From: Photobacterium toruni
GTDB lineage: Bacteria > Pseudomonadota > Gammaproteobacteria > Enterobacterales > Vibrionaceae
DNA: 64,000 nucleotides
Direction: 5' to 3'
Assembly: GCF_024529955.1 (NCBI RefSeq)
Contig: NZ_AP024854.1
Location: 2,294,001-2,358,000, forward strand
A program made the position numbers and the translations under genes. The notes under the pieces are model-generated. The model searched no databases. It had not been told where the DNA came from and was given only the letters and a program-made list of their open reading frames with translations. Below, one piece after another: positions 21,757 through 31,354 of this stretch (within the stretch, counting starts at the first letter, position 1; each line of letters starts with the position of its first letter).

Positions 21757-23064
21757 TTATTTAAACTGTTCTTCTTCAGTTGATCCGGTTAATGCCGTCA
21801 CTGATGAGTTACCACCTTGAATAGTATTGGTCATAATATCAAAGTAACCTGTTCCTACTTCTTGTTGGTGAGCAACAAAGGTATAGCCTTTATTTGCAGC
21901 TTCAAACTCGGGACGCTGTACTTTTTCAACGTAATGACGCATGCCTTCACCTTGCGCGTAAGCATGTGCTAACTCAAACATGTTAAACCACATATTATGA
22001 ATACCCGCGAGCGTGATGAACTGGTACTTATACCCCATATCTGCTAACTCTTGTTGGAATTTAGCAATGGTTTCAGCATCTAAGTTCTTTTCCCAGTTAA
22101 ACGATGGTGAACAGTTATACGCTAATAACTGATCAGGGTATTGCTCATGAATCGCTTCAGCAAATTTACGCGCTTCTTCAAGACACGGTTTTGCTGTTTC
22201 ACACCAGATTAAATCAGCATATGGCGCATAAGCTAAACCACGCGCAATGGCTTGATCAATACCAGCACGAACGCGGTAGAAACCTTCAGCTGAACGCTCC
22301 CCAATAATAAAATCTTTATCATATGGGTCACAATCTGATGTTAGCAAATCAGCCGCATTAGCATCTGTACGAGCAATCACTAAGGTTGTGGTACCAGCAA
22401 CATCAGCGGCTAAACGTGCCGCAACTAATTTTTGGACAGCTTCTTGGGTTGGTACTAATACCTTCCCCCCCATGTGACCACATTTTTTCACCGATGCTAA
22501 TTGATCTTCAAAGTGCACCCCAGCAGCACCAGCTTCAATCATATTACGCATCAATTCATACGCATTAAGTACGCCACCAAATCCGGCTTCGGCATCAGCA
22601 ACAATCGGTAAGAAATAATCAACACCATCTGCTGGCGAGCCACCATTTGACCATTGAATCTGATCAGCACGACGGAATGAGTTATTGATACGCTTTACCA
22701 CGGCTGGCACTGAGTCAACTGGATATAACGACTGATCAGGGTACATAGCTGACGCAGTATTATTATCAGCGGCAACTTGCCAACCTGATAAATAAATCGC
22801 TTCAATACCGGCTTTTGCTTGCTGTACTGCCTGTCCACCAGTTAGGGCACCTAAACAGTTAACATAACCTTTTTTAGCGCTACCATTAACCAGTTCCCAT
22901 AATTTATCAGCACCGCGTTGAGCAATGGTATGTTCAGGAATAAATGAACCACGAAGATTAACAACTTCTTCTGCGGTATAAGTACGCTTAACGTGTTTCC
23001 AGCGTGGATTTTCAGCCCAATCTTGTTCTAGGGCAGCAATTTGTTGTTGGCGAGTTAATGTCAT
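21757..23064 (-). CDS. aceA: Isocitrate lyase
   Basis: Splits isocitrate to glyoxylate and succinate, the first step of the glyoxylate shunt. The catalytic signature KKCGHMGGK is at about residues 190-198, with metal-binding and substrate residues in [10 protein letters not shown] and [12 protein letters not shown] segments. 435 residues is the E. coli-type short form. It follows aceB by 37 bases, so the two form an operon used for growth on acetate and fatty acids. No isocitrate dehydrogenase kinase (aceK) lies alongside. Confidence 0.97.
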   Translation of the reverse strand: MTLTRQQQIAALEQDWAENPRWKHVKRTYTAEEVVNLRGSFIPEHTIAQRGADKLWELVNGSAKKGYVNCLGALTGGQAVQQAKAGIEAIYLSGWQVAADNNTASAMYPDQSLYPVDSVPAVVKRINNSFRRADQIQWSNGGSPADGVDYFLPIVADAEAGFGGVLNAYELMRNMIEAGAAGVHFEDQLASVKKCGHMGGKVLVPTQEAVQKLVAARLAADVAGTTTLVIARTDANAADLLTSDCDPYDKDFIIGERSAEGFYRVRAGIDQAIARGLAYAPYADLIWCETAKPCLEEARKFAEAIHEQYPDQLLAYNCSPSFNWEKNLDAETIAKFQQELADMGYKYQFITLAGIHNMWFNMFELAHAYAQGEGMRHYVEKVQRPEFEAANKGYTFVAHQQEVGTGYFDIMTNTIQGGNSSVTALTGSTEEEQFK

Positions 23065-23101
23065 AATAATATCCCTCTAGTCAATTGGCGGTAATCCGTT
23101 A

Positions 23102-24715
23102 TTACACTAAATAGTCATAACCTTTTAAGGTTAAAAAGTTGTCGAGCTCATCACTGGTTACTAAGTGTGACATCAAATAAATCGCTTCTTCAAAACGACC
23201 ATTTTCCATCCTTTCTTGACCCAACTCCTGCTGTAAGACTTGCATTTCTTCAGTCAACATTTGAGCAAATAATGCCTTAGTAACCACTTGACCATTGGAT
23301 AAGGTTTTACCGTGTTTTATCCATTGCCAAATAGAAGCTCGAGCAATTTCTGCTGTTGCAGCATCTTCCATCAAGCCATAAATAGGCACACAACCATTAC
23401 CTGAAATCCATGCTTCGATATATTGCACAGCGACACGAATATTATGGCGCATGCCAGCTTCTGTCCGCTCACCATCACAAGGCGCTAATAATTCAGCTGC
23501 CGTAATAGGCGCATCATCTTCACGACTCACATCCAGTTGATTAACTCGCCTATCAAGCACATCATCAAAAATGGCTCGCGCAGTATCCGCTAACCCTGGA
23601 TGAGCAACCCATGTACCATCGTGACCATTGTTTGCTTCAAGTGCTTTATCGGTTTGAATTTTATTTAATACCCATGCTTGCTGCTTAGGATCTTTTGCCG
23701 GAATAAAGGCCGCCATACCGCCCATTGCTAATGCACCACGACGATGACAAGTACGCACTAATAACCGTGAATAAGCGTTAAGAAACGGCTTTTCCATCGT
23801 CACAACTTGGCGATCAGGCAAAATCCGTTCAGGAAAATTACGTAAGGTTTTTATATAACTGAAAATATAATCCCATCGCCCACAGTTTAGTCCAACAATA
23901 TGTTCTTTAAGATTAAATAATATTTCATCCATCTCAAATGCAGCAGGTAAGGTTTCAATCAATACCGTTGCTTTAATGGTGCCACGGGTTAAACCAAATT
24001 CATCTTCGGTATAACTAAACACATCACTCCACCACGCCGCTTCTCTAAAACTTTGTAGCTTAGGCAAATAGAAATAAGGACCACTGCCTTTGGCTAATAA
24101 CGCTTGGTGGTTCAAATAAAAATACAATGCAAAATCAAGTAATGCACCAGGAATAGGCTGACCATTCCATGATAAGTTTTTCTCAAGTAAATGCAGACCA
24201 CGGACACGACAAATCAACACCGCAGGATCATCATCAAGTTGATATAACTTACCTGTTTTAGGGTGGGTATAATTGATAGTGCCATTAACGGCATCACGTA
24301 AGTTTTGATGACCATCAAGGATCGCATTCCACGTCGGTGAAAATGAATCTTCAAAATCTGCCATAAATACTTTTACATTAGCATTTAAAGCATTAATGAC
24401 CATTTTACGATCGACAGGACCGGTAATTTCTACACGGCGATCTTGTAAATCATGTGGAATGTTTTGTATTTTCCACTCGGCTTCTCTGATAGCACGAGTT
24501 TCTGATAAAAAATCGGGAAGTTGGCCGCGATCAATCGCTAATTGCTGTTGTTCACGCGCCTCTAATAATAACGGTACTCGTTCAGCAAAACGCTCAACCA
24601 ATCGCTCAATAAACAATAAAGCATCAGCGGTTAAAATTTGTTGCTGCTGTTCCGTTAGAGGTTGCTGCAATAATAACTGAGTATGATCATTTGCTTGAAT
24701 GGCTATGTCTGTCAT
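23102..24715 (-). CDS. aceB: Malate synthase A
   Basis: Condenses glyoxylate with acetyl-CoA to malate, the second glyoxylate-shunt step. The family blocks are VEITGPVDRKMVINALN, VFMADFEDSFSPTW, and GLNCGRWDYIFSYIKTLRN with the catalytic Arg. The C-terminal domain holds the catalytic aspartate in YGLMEDAATAEIARASIWQW. I chose ATG 24715 (MTDIAIQAND, 537 residues) with GGAGG five bases upstream, over a GTG two codons earlier. It is the first gene of aceBA, read from the long AT-rich region on its right. Confidence 0.96.
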   Translation of the reverse strand: MTDIAIQANDHTQLLLQQPLTEQQQQILTADALLFIERLVERFAERVPLLLEAREQQQLAIDRGQLPDFLSETRAIREAEWKIQNIPHDLQDRRVEITGPVDRKMVINALNANVKVFMADFEDSFSPTWNAILDGHQNLRDAVNGTINYTHPKTGKLYQLDDDPAVLICRVRGLHLLEKNLSWNGQPIPGALLDFALYFYLNHQALLAKGSGPYFYLPKLQSFREAAWWSDVFSYTEDEFGLTRGTIKATVLIETLPAAFEMDEILFNLKEHIVGLNCGRWDYIFSYIKTLRNFPERILPDRQVVTMEKPFLNAYSRLLVRTCHRRGALAMGGMAAFIPAKDPKQQAWVLNKIQTDKALEANNGHDGTWVAHPGLADTARAIFDDVLDRRVNQLDVSREDDAPITAAELLAPCDGERTEAGMRHNIRVAVQYIEAWISGNGCVPIYGLMEDAATAEIARASIWQWIKHGKTLSNGQVVTKALFAQMLTEEMQVLQQELGQERMENGRFEEAIYLMSHLVTSDELDNFLTLKGYDYLV

Positions 24716-24844
24716 ATGCACCTCCAGCTTGTAACTTAATCACTACTTTTATCAATAACAAAAGTGATGATTCCCTGTTAAATCATTTAAAGCATATATT
24801 TACGTTGCCGTAACCATAGACGGAATGCAAATAAAAAACCGCTA

Positions 24845-24860
24845 TTTGATAGTTATCACA
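24845..24860. promoter_or_regulatory. CRP-like site upstream of aceBA
   Basis: TTTGATAGTTATCACA fits the TGTGA-N6-TCACA consensus at nine of ten positions. It lies 130 bases before the aceB start. Carbon-source control of the glyoxylate shunt would make sense, but a chance match in AT-rich DNA is possible. Confidence 0.4.
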
Positions 24861-25306
24861 AAATGACAACGCAAATAAAATCAACAAGTTAAGTTAAAAA
24901 GTAGAATATGCAAAATATCAAATTAATAAAAATCGCAGCTATTTACTCGGAATTTAAATTTATATTAAAGAATAGTTTTTTGTATGTAGTTACGTAATTA
25001 AATTACAATAGACATTACACTGTTATTGATTTAAAAATTTGCTGACACCAAAGATCAATATCTAATTTTCATATAAGATAATGATTAATAAAATAATTAA
25101 TTATTAACAAATGGGATAATAAAAAAATTTACTCTCGGTAATATTAAATAAATAAGCTCTTAGTTTGTAATATCCAATAAAATTATTCAACAAAACAGCA
25201 ACTTATAGATAGAATACTCGATAATATAATATTTTGGTTATTTACAAAGAGACAATATATTCAACTAAAAACCATTAAAAATAATCACACGCTATATAGT
25301 GGTCAC

Positions 25307-25376
25307 AAAAAAGCCCCAGTAACCATAATAACTACCCTCAATTCACAGCGTAATTACTCATTATTACTGCAGGCTT
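25307..25376 (-). terminator. Possible terminator of oxyR
   Basis: Outer arms AAGCC..AGTAA and TTACT..GGCTT enclose about 40 bases. The minus strand then has six Ts. The long loop makes this uncertain. Confidence 0.4.
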
Positions 25377-25406
25377 CTTATATACAATTACCGGCAATAA
25401 AATGAT

Positions 25407-26309
25407 TTACAATAGACCCTTAACAATATCACCCAGCTTTTCAAAAACGGCGGTACGACTTGAGGTTGGTCGCCACACTAAGCCAATTTCACGATAAGCA
25501 TCTTTACCTGGTGGCTCAATAACCACTAAATTTTGATTTTCTAAAATTCCGTGATTAATTGCCATTTGCGGAATAAAAGTAGTGCCTAAACCATTGGCAA
25601 CCATTTGCACAACAGTATGTAAACTCGTTGCCGTAAAAGGATTAATTTTTTCTTTGGTCGTTAATTTGCATGCAGAAACGGCATGTTCAGTTAAACAATG
25701 TTCTTTTTCAAGTAAGAATACTGATTTATCAGGTAAATCTGCATAGTGTAATGGCATTGTCACTGAAGATGCTTGTTGTTTACTGATCACCATCTTAAAT
25801 GCATCACGCCCGACAACTTTACTTACCATTCCATGGATATCAACAGGCAATGCTAAAATTAACACATCCATTTCACCATGTTGAAGCGCTGCTAATAGAT
25901 TGGTCGTCGTATCTTCACGCAATAATAAATTGAGCTTAGGGTATAGCGCATTCACTTGTTGCACTAAACCACATAACAAAAATGGTGCAATCGTTGGAAT
26001 ACAACCGACCCGTAATGGTCCTTCCATACCATCACCGCAACAACGAGAAAGTTCGATTAAGTCACGACTGCACGCTAATAACTCACGCGCTCTGTCAACC
26101 ACTTGTTCTCCCATCGAAGTAAATACCAAGGTTTTAGCTTTTGTATCTCGCTCAACAAGATGACAGTCGAGTAACTCTTCAAGGTTTTGAATACCAGAAC
26201 TTAATGTCGATTGGCTCACAAAACACCGTTTAGCCGCTTCGCCAAAATGATGGGTTTCCGATAGAGTAACTAAATAATGTAGCTGTTTCAGTGATGGAAA
26301 TTTATTCAT
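25407..26309 (-). CDS. oxyR: Hydrogen-peroxide-sensing LysR regulator OxyR
   Basis: LysR-type activator that is switched on by a peroxide-driven disulphide. The N-terminal winged helix (LKQLHYLVTLSETHHFGEAAKRCFVSQSTLS) binds DNA. The regulatory domain has the diagnostic pair C199/C208 in HCLTEHAVSAC, with the same nine-residue spacing as E. coli OxyR. 300 residues is normal. It is divergent from the peroxiredoxin gene at 26441 with 131 bases between them, so that gene is the obvious local target. Confidence 0.95.
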   Translation of the reverse strand: MNKFPSLKQLHYLVTLSETHHFGEAAKRCFVSQSTLSSGIQNLEELLDCHLVERDTKAKTLVFTSMGEQVVDRARELLACSRDLIELSRCCGDGMEGPLRVGCIPTIAPFLLCGLVQQVNALYPKLNLLLREDTTTNLLAALQHGEMDVLILALPVDIHGMVSKVVGRDAFKMVISKQQASSVTMPLHYADLPDKSVFLLEKEHCLTEHAVSACKLTTKEKINPFTATSLHTVVQMVANGLGTTFIPQMAINHGILENQNLVVIEPPGKDAYREIGLVWRPTSSRTAVFEKLGDIVKGLL

Positions 26310-26440
26310 CGTATTTTTCGATTACTTTAATCTGTTTATTCCGCTTTTTTCAATTTAACAGTTTAGCTATAGTTTGTCTCGTCCAAGTATGGAGCCTGCC
26401 TAAAAAGGTTGGCAAAACCTAATATTTAAGGAGCACCAAA

Positions 26441-27049
26441 ATGGTACTAGTAGGTCGTCAAGCACCAGATTTTACTGCTGCAGCGGTTTTAGGTAACGGC
26501 GAAATCGTTGATACTTTCAACTTTGCAGAATTTACCAAAGGTAAAAAAGCAGTAGTTTTCTTTTACCCACTAGACTTCACTTTCGTATGCCCATCAGAGC
26601 TGATTGCTTTTGATAAACGCTTTGAAGATTTCCAAGCGAAAGGTGTAGAAGTTATTGGTGTTTCAATTGATTCACAGTTCTCGCACAACGCATGGCGTAA
26701 CACTGCTATTGAAGATGGCGGTATCGGTCAAGTTAAATACCCACTCGTTGCTGATATTAAGCACGAAATCTGCAAAGCTTACGATGTTGAGCATCCAGAA
26801 GCGGGTGTTGCTTTCCGCGGTTCATTCCTTATCGATGAAGACGGCATGGTTCGTCACCAAGTAATTAACGATCTACCTTTAGGTCGTAACATTGATGAAA
26901 TGCTACGTATGGTTGATGCATTGAACTTCCACCAGAAGCATGGCGAAGTATGCCCTGCACAGTGGGAAGAAGGTAAAGCAGGTATGGATGCATCGCCAAA
27001 AGGTGTTGCAGACTACCTATCTGAGCACACTGCAGATTTAGGTAAGTAA
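26441..27049 (+). CDS. Typical 2-Cys peroxiredoxin (AhpC/Prx family)
   Basis: Thiol peroxidase that removes hydrogen peroxide and organic peroxides. The peroxidatic Cys is in DFTFVCPSEL (about residue 51), and the resolving Cys in GEVCPAQWEEG (about 171). A GGIG loop is present, but the C-terminal Tyr-Phe motif is absent (tail ADYLSEHTADLGK), so strong over-oxidation sensitivity is not expected. AAGGAG precedes the ATG. No AhpF reductase lies next to it, so thioredoxin is the likely reductant. Divergent oxyR should control it. Its promoter region holds an AGCTATAG element that resembles part of an OxyR site. Confidence 0.93.
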   Translation: MVLVGRQAPDFTAAAVLGNGEIVDTFNFAEFTKGKKAVVFFYPLDFTFVCPSELIAFDKRFEDFQAKGVEVIGVSIDSQFSHNAWRNTAIEDGGIGQVKYPLVADIKHEICKAYDVEHPEAGVAFRGSFLIDEDGMVRHQVINDLPLGRNIDEMLRMVDALNFHQKHGEVCPAQWEEGKAGMDASPKGVADYLSEHTADLGK

Positions 27050-27134
27050 TTACCTGCTAACACCACGCTCACGGTGTTATGAATTGCATTAGTGCTACAT
27101 AGAGCCAAAGTCAGCTCAAATAAAAATAGAATGA

Positions 27135-27163
27135 GGCCCGGAATATACCGGGCCCTTTTTTTT
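27135..27163 (+). terminator. Rho-independent terminator of the peroxiredoxin gene
   Basis: Stem GGCCCGG / CCGGGCC with an AATATA loop, followed by eight Ts. Confidence 0.95.
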
Positions 27164-27287
27164 GCCGCATTTTCTGCCTGCTTATTCATTTTCAACCAAC
27201 CGCACATTATTTATTATCACTATTCGCTCCTGCTGCAATAATCTTCTACACTAACTTTCCTCTCACATACCATACAACTAATAATCA

Positions 27288-28028
27288 ATGACTATTCAAC
27301 TTGAAGTATGTATCGATAATATTGAATCACTCCATTATGCCGAGCAAGGTGGCGCAACTCGCATTGAATTGTGCTCATCATTAGCACTCGGTGGGTTAAC
27401 ACCTAGTGCTGGATTTATGCATATGGCAGCTAAATATGCCACAGTCCCTGTTTATGCAATGATCCGCCCGCGCCAAGGGGATTTTTTATTCAGCAGTGAA
27501 GATGTCGAAATAATGCTTGCAGATATTTATGCGGCTAAACAAGCGGGATTACAAGGTGTAGTTGTTGGTGTTTTAACCGCACACGGTTTAGTCGATAGCA
27601 ATATTCTAACCAGTCTCGTTAAACAAGCTCAGGGAATGGGGATCACCTTTCATCGCGCTATTGATCAATGTGTTGAGCCAATGGCTGCACTTGATACGAT
27701 TATGGCGGCAGGTTGTGAACGTATTCTGACTTCAGGTTTACAAGCCAATGCTTATGATGGTATTGGTATGATTAACCACATGCACCAATACTGTGGGAAT
27801 CGTTTGAATATTATGGCGGGCGCAGGGGTTAATAGTCATAACGTCCGTGAAATTATTGCGCGTACAGGCATTAATGAGGTTCATCTTTCAGGTAAAACAA
27901 CGCGTCCAACTCAGATGCTTACTGTCGCTAAACAAGCCCATATGGGCAGTGCTGATATTGATGATTTTGAGATTCCCATTACAGGCGTAGAAAATATTGC
28001 GGCGGTGGCGGCTCAACTTAAATTGTGA
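27288..28028 (+). CDS. cutC: CutC family protein
   Basis: TIM-barrel protein of 246 residues matching E. coli CutC (248). Motifs seen are LEVCIDNIESLHYAEQGGATRIELCSSL-type N-terminus, YAMIRPRQGDFLFS, FHRAIDQC and MAGAGVNSHN. It was named for copper tolerance in E. coli, but its true reaction is not settled. No strong ribosome-binding site is seen before the ATG. It stands alone, convergent with phoU. Confidence 0.9.
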   Translation: MTIQLEVCIDNIESLHYAEQGGATRIELCSSLALGGLTPSAGFMHMAAKYATVPVYAMIRPRQGDFLFSSEDVEIMLADIYAAKQAGLQGVVVGVLTAHGLVDSNILTSLVKQAQGMGITFHRAIDQCVEPMAALDTIMAAGCERILTSGLQANAYDGIGMINHMHQYCGNRLNIMAGAGVNSHNVREIIARTGINEVHLSGKTTRPTQMLTVAKQAHMGSADIDDFEIPITGVENIAAVAAQLKL

Positions 28029-28117
28029 TAACACCCATCCGTTATCATTAAAATCGGGGCGTAATAGATCATCACGTCCCGTTTACTATTCACCACGATG
28101 CCTTCGCTGCTGTAGTG

Positions 28118-28825
28118 CTATAACATGTTTTTAATGTCTTCAGGGTTAGTATGGCGAATATCTTTGCCTTGCACAAAATAGATAATATATTCGCAGATAT
28201 TTTGGCAGCGATCACCAACGCGTTCAATTGAACGTGCAGCCCACATCACCTTCATCACATTAGGAATCGAATTAGGCTCTTCCATCATATAAGTCATCAA
28301 TTGACGTATAATTGCCTCATATTCACGATCAATACGATCATCTTCTTGATAAACTTCAATCGCAGCTTTGACATCCATTCGAGCAAATGCATCCAATGTT
28401 TCATGTAACATTCGCACTGCATGCTGACCTAATGATTCGAGCGAAACTAATAAGTTATACTGTTTATTAGTGAAATTTTCAGACGCCACTTTCGCAATAC
28501 TTTCAGCCACATCACCAATCCGTTCTAGATCGGTAATGGTTTTGATGATCGCAATCACCAGCCGTAAATCACTCGCTGTCGGCTGACGCTTTGCAATAAT
28601 ACGTGTACACGCTTCATCAATGGCAACTTCCATTGCATTAACTTTATGATCGTCTTTGATCACTCGCTTAGCTAATTCTTCATTCTGCTTATGTAGCGCT
28701 TTTAAACTATCAGCTAACTGTTGCTCAACCAAGCCACCCATTGCTAACACATGGGTACGAATGCTTTCTAATTCATGGTTAAACTGACCAGAAATATGGC
28801 GGCCAAGGCTAATTGTATTTAACAT
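28118..28825 (-). CDS. phoU: Phosphate signalling regulator PhoU
   Basis: All-helical protein that links the Pst transporter to the kinase PhoR and keeps the Pho regulon off when phosphate is plentiful. It has two PhoU repeats with metal-binding acidic motifs: [22 protein letters not shown] in the first and [18 protein letters not shown] in the second. Each is followed by [12 protein letters not shown] or [14 protein letters not shown]. 235 residues is the usual length. It follows pstB by 11 bases and is the last gene of the pstCAB-phoU operon. Confidence 0.96.
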   Translation of the reverse strand: MLNTISLGRHISGQFNHELESIRTHVLAMGGLVEQQLADSLKALHKQNEELAKRVIKDDHKVNAMEVAIDEACTRIIAKRQPTASDLRLVIAIIKTITDLERIGDVAESIAKVASENFTNKQYNLLVSLESLGQHAVRMLHETLDAFARMDVKAAIEVYQEDDRIDREYEAIIRQLMTYMMEEPNSIPNVMKVMWAARSIERVGDRCQNICEYIIYFVQGKDIRHTNPEDIKNML

Positions 28826-28836
28826 TCTGTCGTTCC

Positions 28837-29673
28837 TTAACCATAACGCCCGGTAATATAATCCTCAGTACGTTTTTCTTTAGGAGTAGTAAAAATATCA
28901 TTAGTGCTGGTATATTCTACTAATTCTCCCATATGCATAAAAGCGGTTTGATCAGAAACTCTCGCTGCTTGTTGCATATTGTGAGTGACAATAATCACGG
29001 TATATTTGGCTTTAAGATCATTAATTAACTCTTCAATAGTCAGAGTTGAAATAGGATCCAATGCAGATGTCGGCTCATCTAATAACAGAATTTCAGGTTC
29101 AATCGCAATTGCACGCGCAATCACTAATCGTTGCTGTTGCCCGCCAGAAAGACCAAAGGCATTTTCATGCAACCGTCCTTTTACTTCATTCCATAATGCC
29201 GCTGAACGTAGTGAGTTTTCAACTGCATCGTCAAGCACGCGGCGATCATTGATCCCTTGCAACCGTAATCCGTACACAACATTTTCATAAATAGATTTAG
29301 GAAATGGATTAGGACGTTGAAATACCATTCCTATTTGCCGACGTAAAGCAGCAACATCGACATTTTTATCATACACATTCTGTCCATGAAGCATCACCTT
29401 ACCATCAATATGACAACCATCAATTAGATCATTCATACGATTAATACAGCTTAGCAAGGTTGATTTACCACAGCCAGAAGGACCAATAAAGGCAGTCACT
29501 TGACCTTTAGCAATCCGCATATTGATATTAAATAATGCCTGCGTTTGTCCATAATGTAGATTCAGACCTTCAATTGATAAGGCCGTTTTATCTTCTGCTA
29601 ATTGCGACAAATCTAATGACTCAAATAACCCTATCGGAGAATGGTCAGTAAAGAGTGAACGATCGTTATACAT
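28837..29673 (-). CDS. pstB: Phosphate ABC transporter ATP-binding protein PstB
   Basis: ATPase of the high-affinity phosphate importer. Walker [16 protein letters not shown]-loop [16 protein letters not shown], signature [14 protein letters not shown] and Walker [13 protein letters not shown] are intact. I start it at ATG 29673 (278 residues, [13 protein letters not shown]); a GTG at 29700, three bases from the pstA stop, would add nine residues and is possible through translational coupling. About 20 N-terminal residues precede the usual start of the family. PstA lies upstream and PhoU downstream. Confidence 0.94.
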   Translation of the reverse strand: MYNDRSLFTDHSPIGLFESLDLSQLAEDKTALSIEGLNLHYGQTQALFNINMRIAKGQVTAFIGPSGCGKSTLLSCINRMNDLIDGCHIDGKVMLHGQNVYDKNVDVAALRRQIGMVFQRPNPFPKSIYENVVYGLRLQGINDRRVLDDAVENSLRSAALWNEVKGRLHENAFGLSGGQQQRLVIARAIAIEPEILLLDEPTSALDPISTLTIEELINDLKAKYTVIIVTHNMQQAARVSDQTAFMHMGELVEYTSTNDIFTTPKEKRTEDYITGRYG

Positions 29674-29702
29674 AGTTGATCTCGTATTATTTATACTCAC
29701 GG

Positions 29703-31340
29703 TTATTGCTCTAAAGCGCGGAATTTTTCTCGAAGATAATTACGAATAGCAATTGCAGTTAAGTTTAAACTGATAATAACCGTGACTAATAAAAATGAGG
29801 TTGCGTACACTAATGGACGCGCTGCTTCAACATTGGGGCTTTGAAAAGCAACATCATAAATATGATAACCTAAGTGCATAAATTTTCTATCTAGGTGCAC
29901 ATATGGAAAATGCATATCCAATGGTAATGTCGATGCCATTTTTACGACTCCCACCAGCATTAATGGCGCAACTTCACCCGCAGCGCGTGCAACAGCTAAA
30001 ATAAGCCCTGTCATAATAGCGGGGCTTGCCATTGGTAATACTATTCGCCATAAGGTTTCTGCTTGCGTCGCTCCAAGTGCTAACGAGCCATTACGTATGG
30101 AACTCGGTATTCGAGCTAATCCTTCTTCGGTCGAGACAATCACTACTGGTAAGGTCATAATGGCGAGCGTTAATGCTGACCACAAAATGCCGGGAGTACC
30201 AAAAGTCGGCGTTGGCAATTGAGCAGAGAAGAACACATCATCGATAGTGCCCCCCACCATATACACAAAAAAACCCAATCCAAACACACCATACACAATT
30301 GATGGTACGCCTGCGAGATTGATCACCGCAATACGAATTAAGTTAGTAAAACGATTATTACTGGCATATTCATGTAAATATACGGCGGCAAGAACGCCTA
30401 ATGGTGTCACCATCACACTCATCAATAGCACCATAAATACGGTACCGAAAATAGCTGGAAATACGCCGCCTTCGGTATTGGCTTCACGTGGAGCTTCAAC
30501 TAAGAATTTATACACGTGATGCCCCCAATGCTGTAGTTTCTCAAGCCATGACAAATTATTAGGGTGCCATACATCTAAAACTTGCATCATTGGAATAGTA
30601 ATATTTGCACCATTTTGATCCCGTAACACTAATGCGTCGTTATCTAATTGTCCTTGAAGTGCAAATAACCGATTTTCAATATTTTTATAAATGGTCTGGT
30701 AATTAGCTTGCTCACGATCGATACGTAAACCATCAGCTGCCGTCAATTTACCACTTAATTCTAATCGTTTTTTTTCAATTCTTAACCGCTCTAAATGCCA
30801 ATTAATATTAGCAATTTCGTTACTTTGTAAGGAACGTAATTCAGAGCGTATAAGATTGGCCTGAACTAATGCCGCGGGCAACTGTGATAATAGCTGTGGC
30901 TCACCACCTTCAATCACACTCACAGGATAACCATAAAACTTACCATGACTTTCACGCTCAACCACAGCAACATTCTTAGCAATTTGTTGGTGAATAATTT
31001 GAGAACTCAATACGGTTAAAAAGTCCAAGGCACCCTGCCCACGATTACCCGTTTTAATTAAATAACGTGGCACACTATCTTGTGTAAAGTGGCTAACATC
31101 AACACCAGCGTCAGCAAGTTGATCAACAGGCACCATCGTACGTTGATAAACCTCACCAATCACCACTTGCGGTTTGCCATTGAGATTAACATCAAACTGA
31201 TACACAGGTGCAGGCCAAAAATAGCTCAAGCCTTTGTAGCCAATTAATAATAATAAACCAAGAACGGCAACCAAGCTCAAGCTGACAGCACCCGCAGTTA
31301 ACCAAATCCATGGTGAACCAGATTTAAACCATTTAATCAT
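29703..31340 (-). CDS. pstA: Phosphate ABC transporter permease PstA (long form)
   Basis: Membrane subunit with 545 residues, about twice the E. coli PstA. The extra N-terminal part has one membrane span (about 13-35) and a large periplasmic region with coiled-coil character (residues about 170-240). The C-terminal third is the classical permease with its EAA-type loop ([28 protein letters not shown]). Long PstA and PstC are the norm in Vibrionaceae. It follows pstC by 14 bases. Confidence 0.93.
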   Translation of the reverse strand: MIKWFKSGSPWIWLTAGAVSLSLVAVLGLLLLIGYKGLSYFWPAPVYQFDVNLNGKPQVVIGEVYQRTMVPVDQLADAGVDVSHFTQDSVPRYLIKTGNRGQGALDFLTVLSSQIIHQQIAKNVAVVERESHGKFYGYPVSVIEGGEPQLLSQLPAALVQANLIRSELRSLQSNEIANINWHLERLRIEKKRLELSGKLTAADGLRIDREQANYQTIYKNIENRLFALQGQLDNDALVLRDQNGANITIPMMQVLDVWHPNNLSWLEKLQHWGHHVYKFLVEAPREANTEGGVFPAIFGTVFMVLLMSVMVTPLGVLAAVYLHEYASNNRFTNLIRIAVINLAGVPSIVYGVFGLGFFVYMVGGTIDDVFFSAQLPTPTFGTPGILWSALTLAIMTLPVVIVSTEEGLARIPSSIRNGSLALGATQAETLWRIVLPMASPAIMTGLILAVARAAGEVAPLMLVGVVKMASTLPLDMHFPYVHLDRKFMHLGYHIYDVAFQSPNVEAARPLVYATSFLLVTVIISLNLTAIAIRNYLREKFRALEQ

Positions 31341-31354
31341 TGCTGTATCACTTA

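Larger units (their letters stand above)
24716..25406. other. Long AT-rich intergenic region between aceB and oxyR
   Basis: About 690 bases without a credible ORF, rich in runs of A and T. It should hold the aceBA promoter. A CRP-like site (24845-24860) and, at its right end, a possible oxyR terminator are the only signals I can support. Confidence 0.6.
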
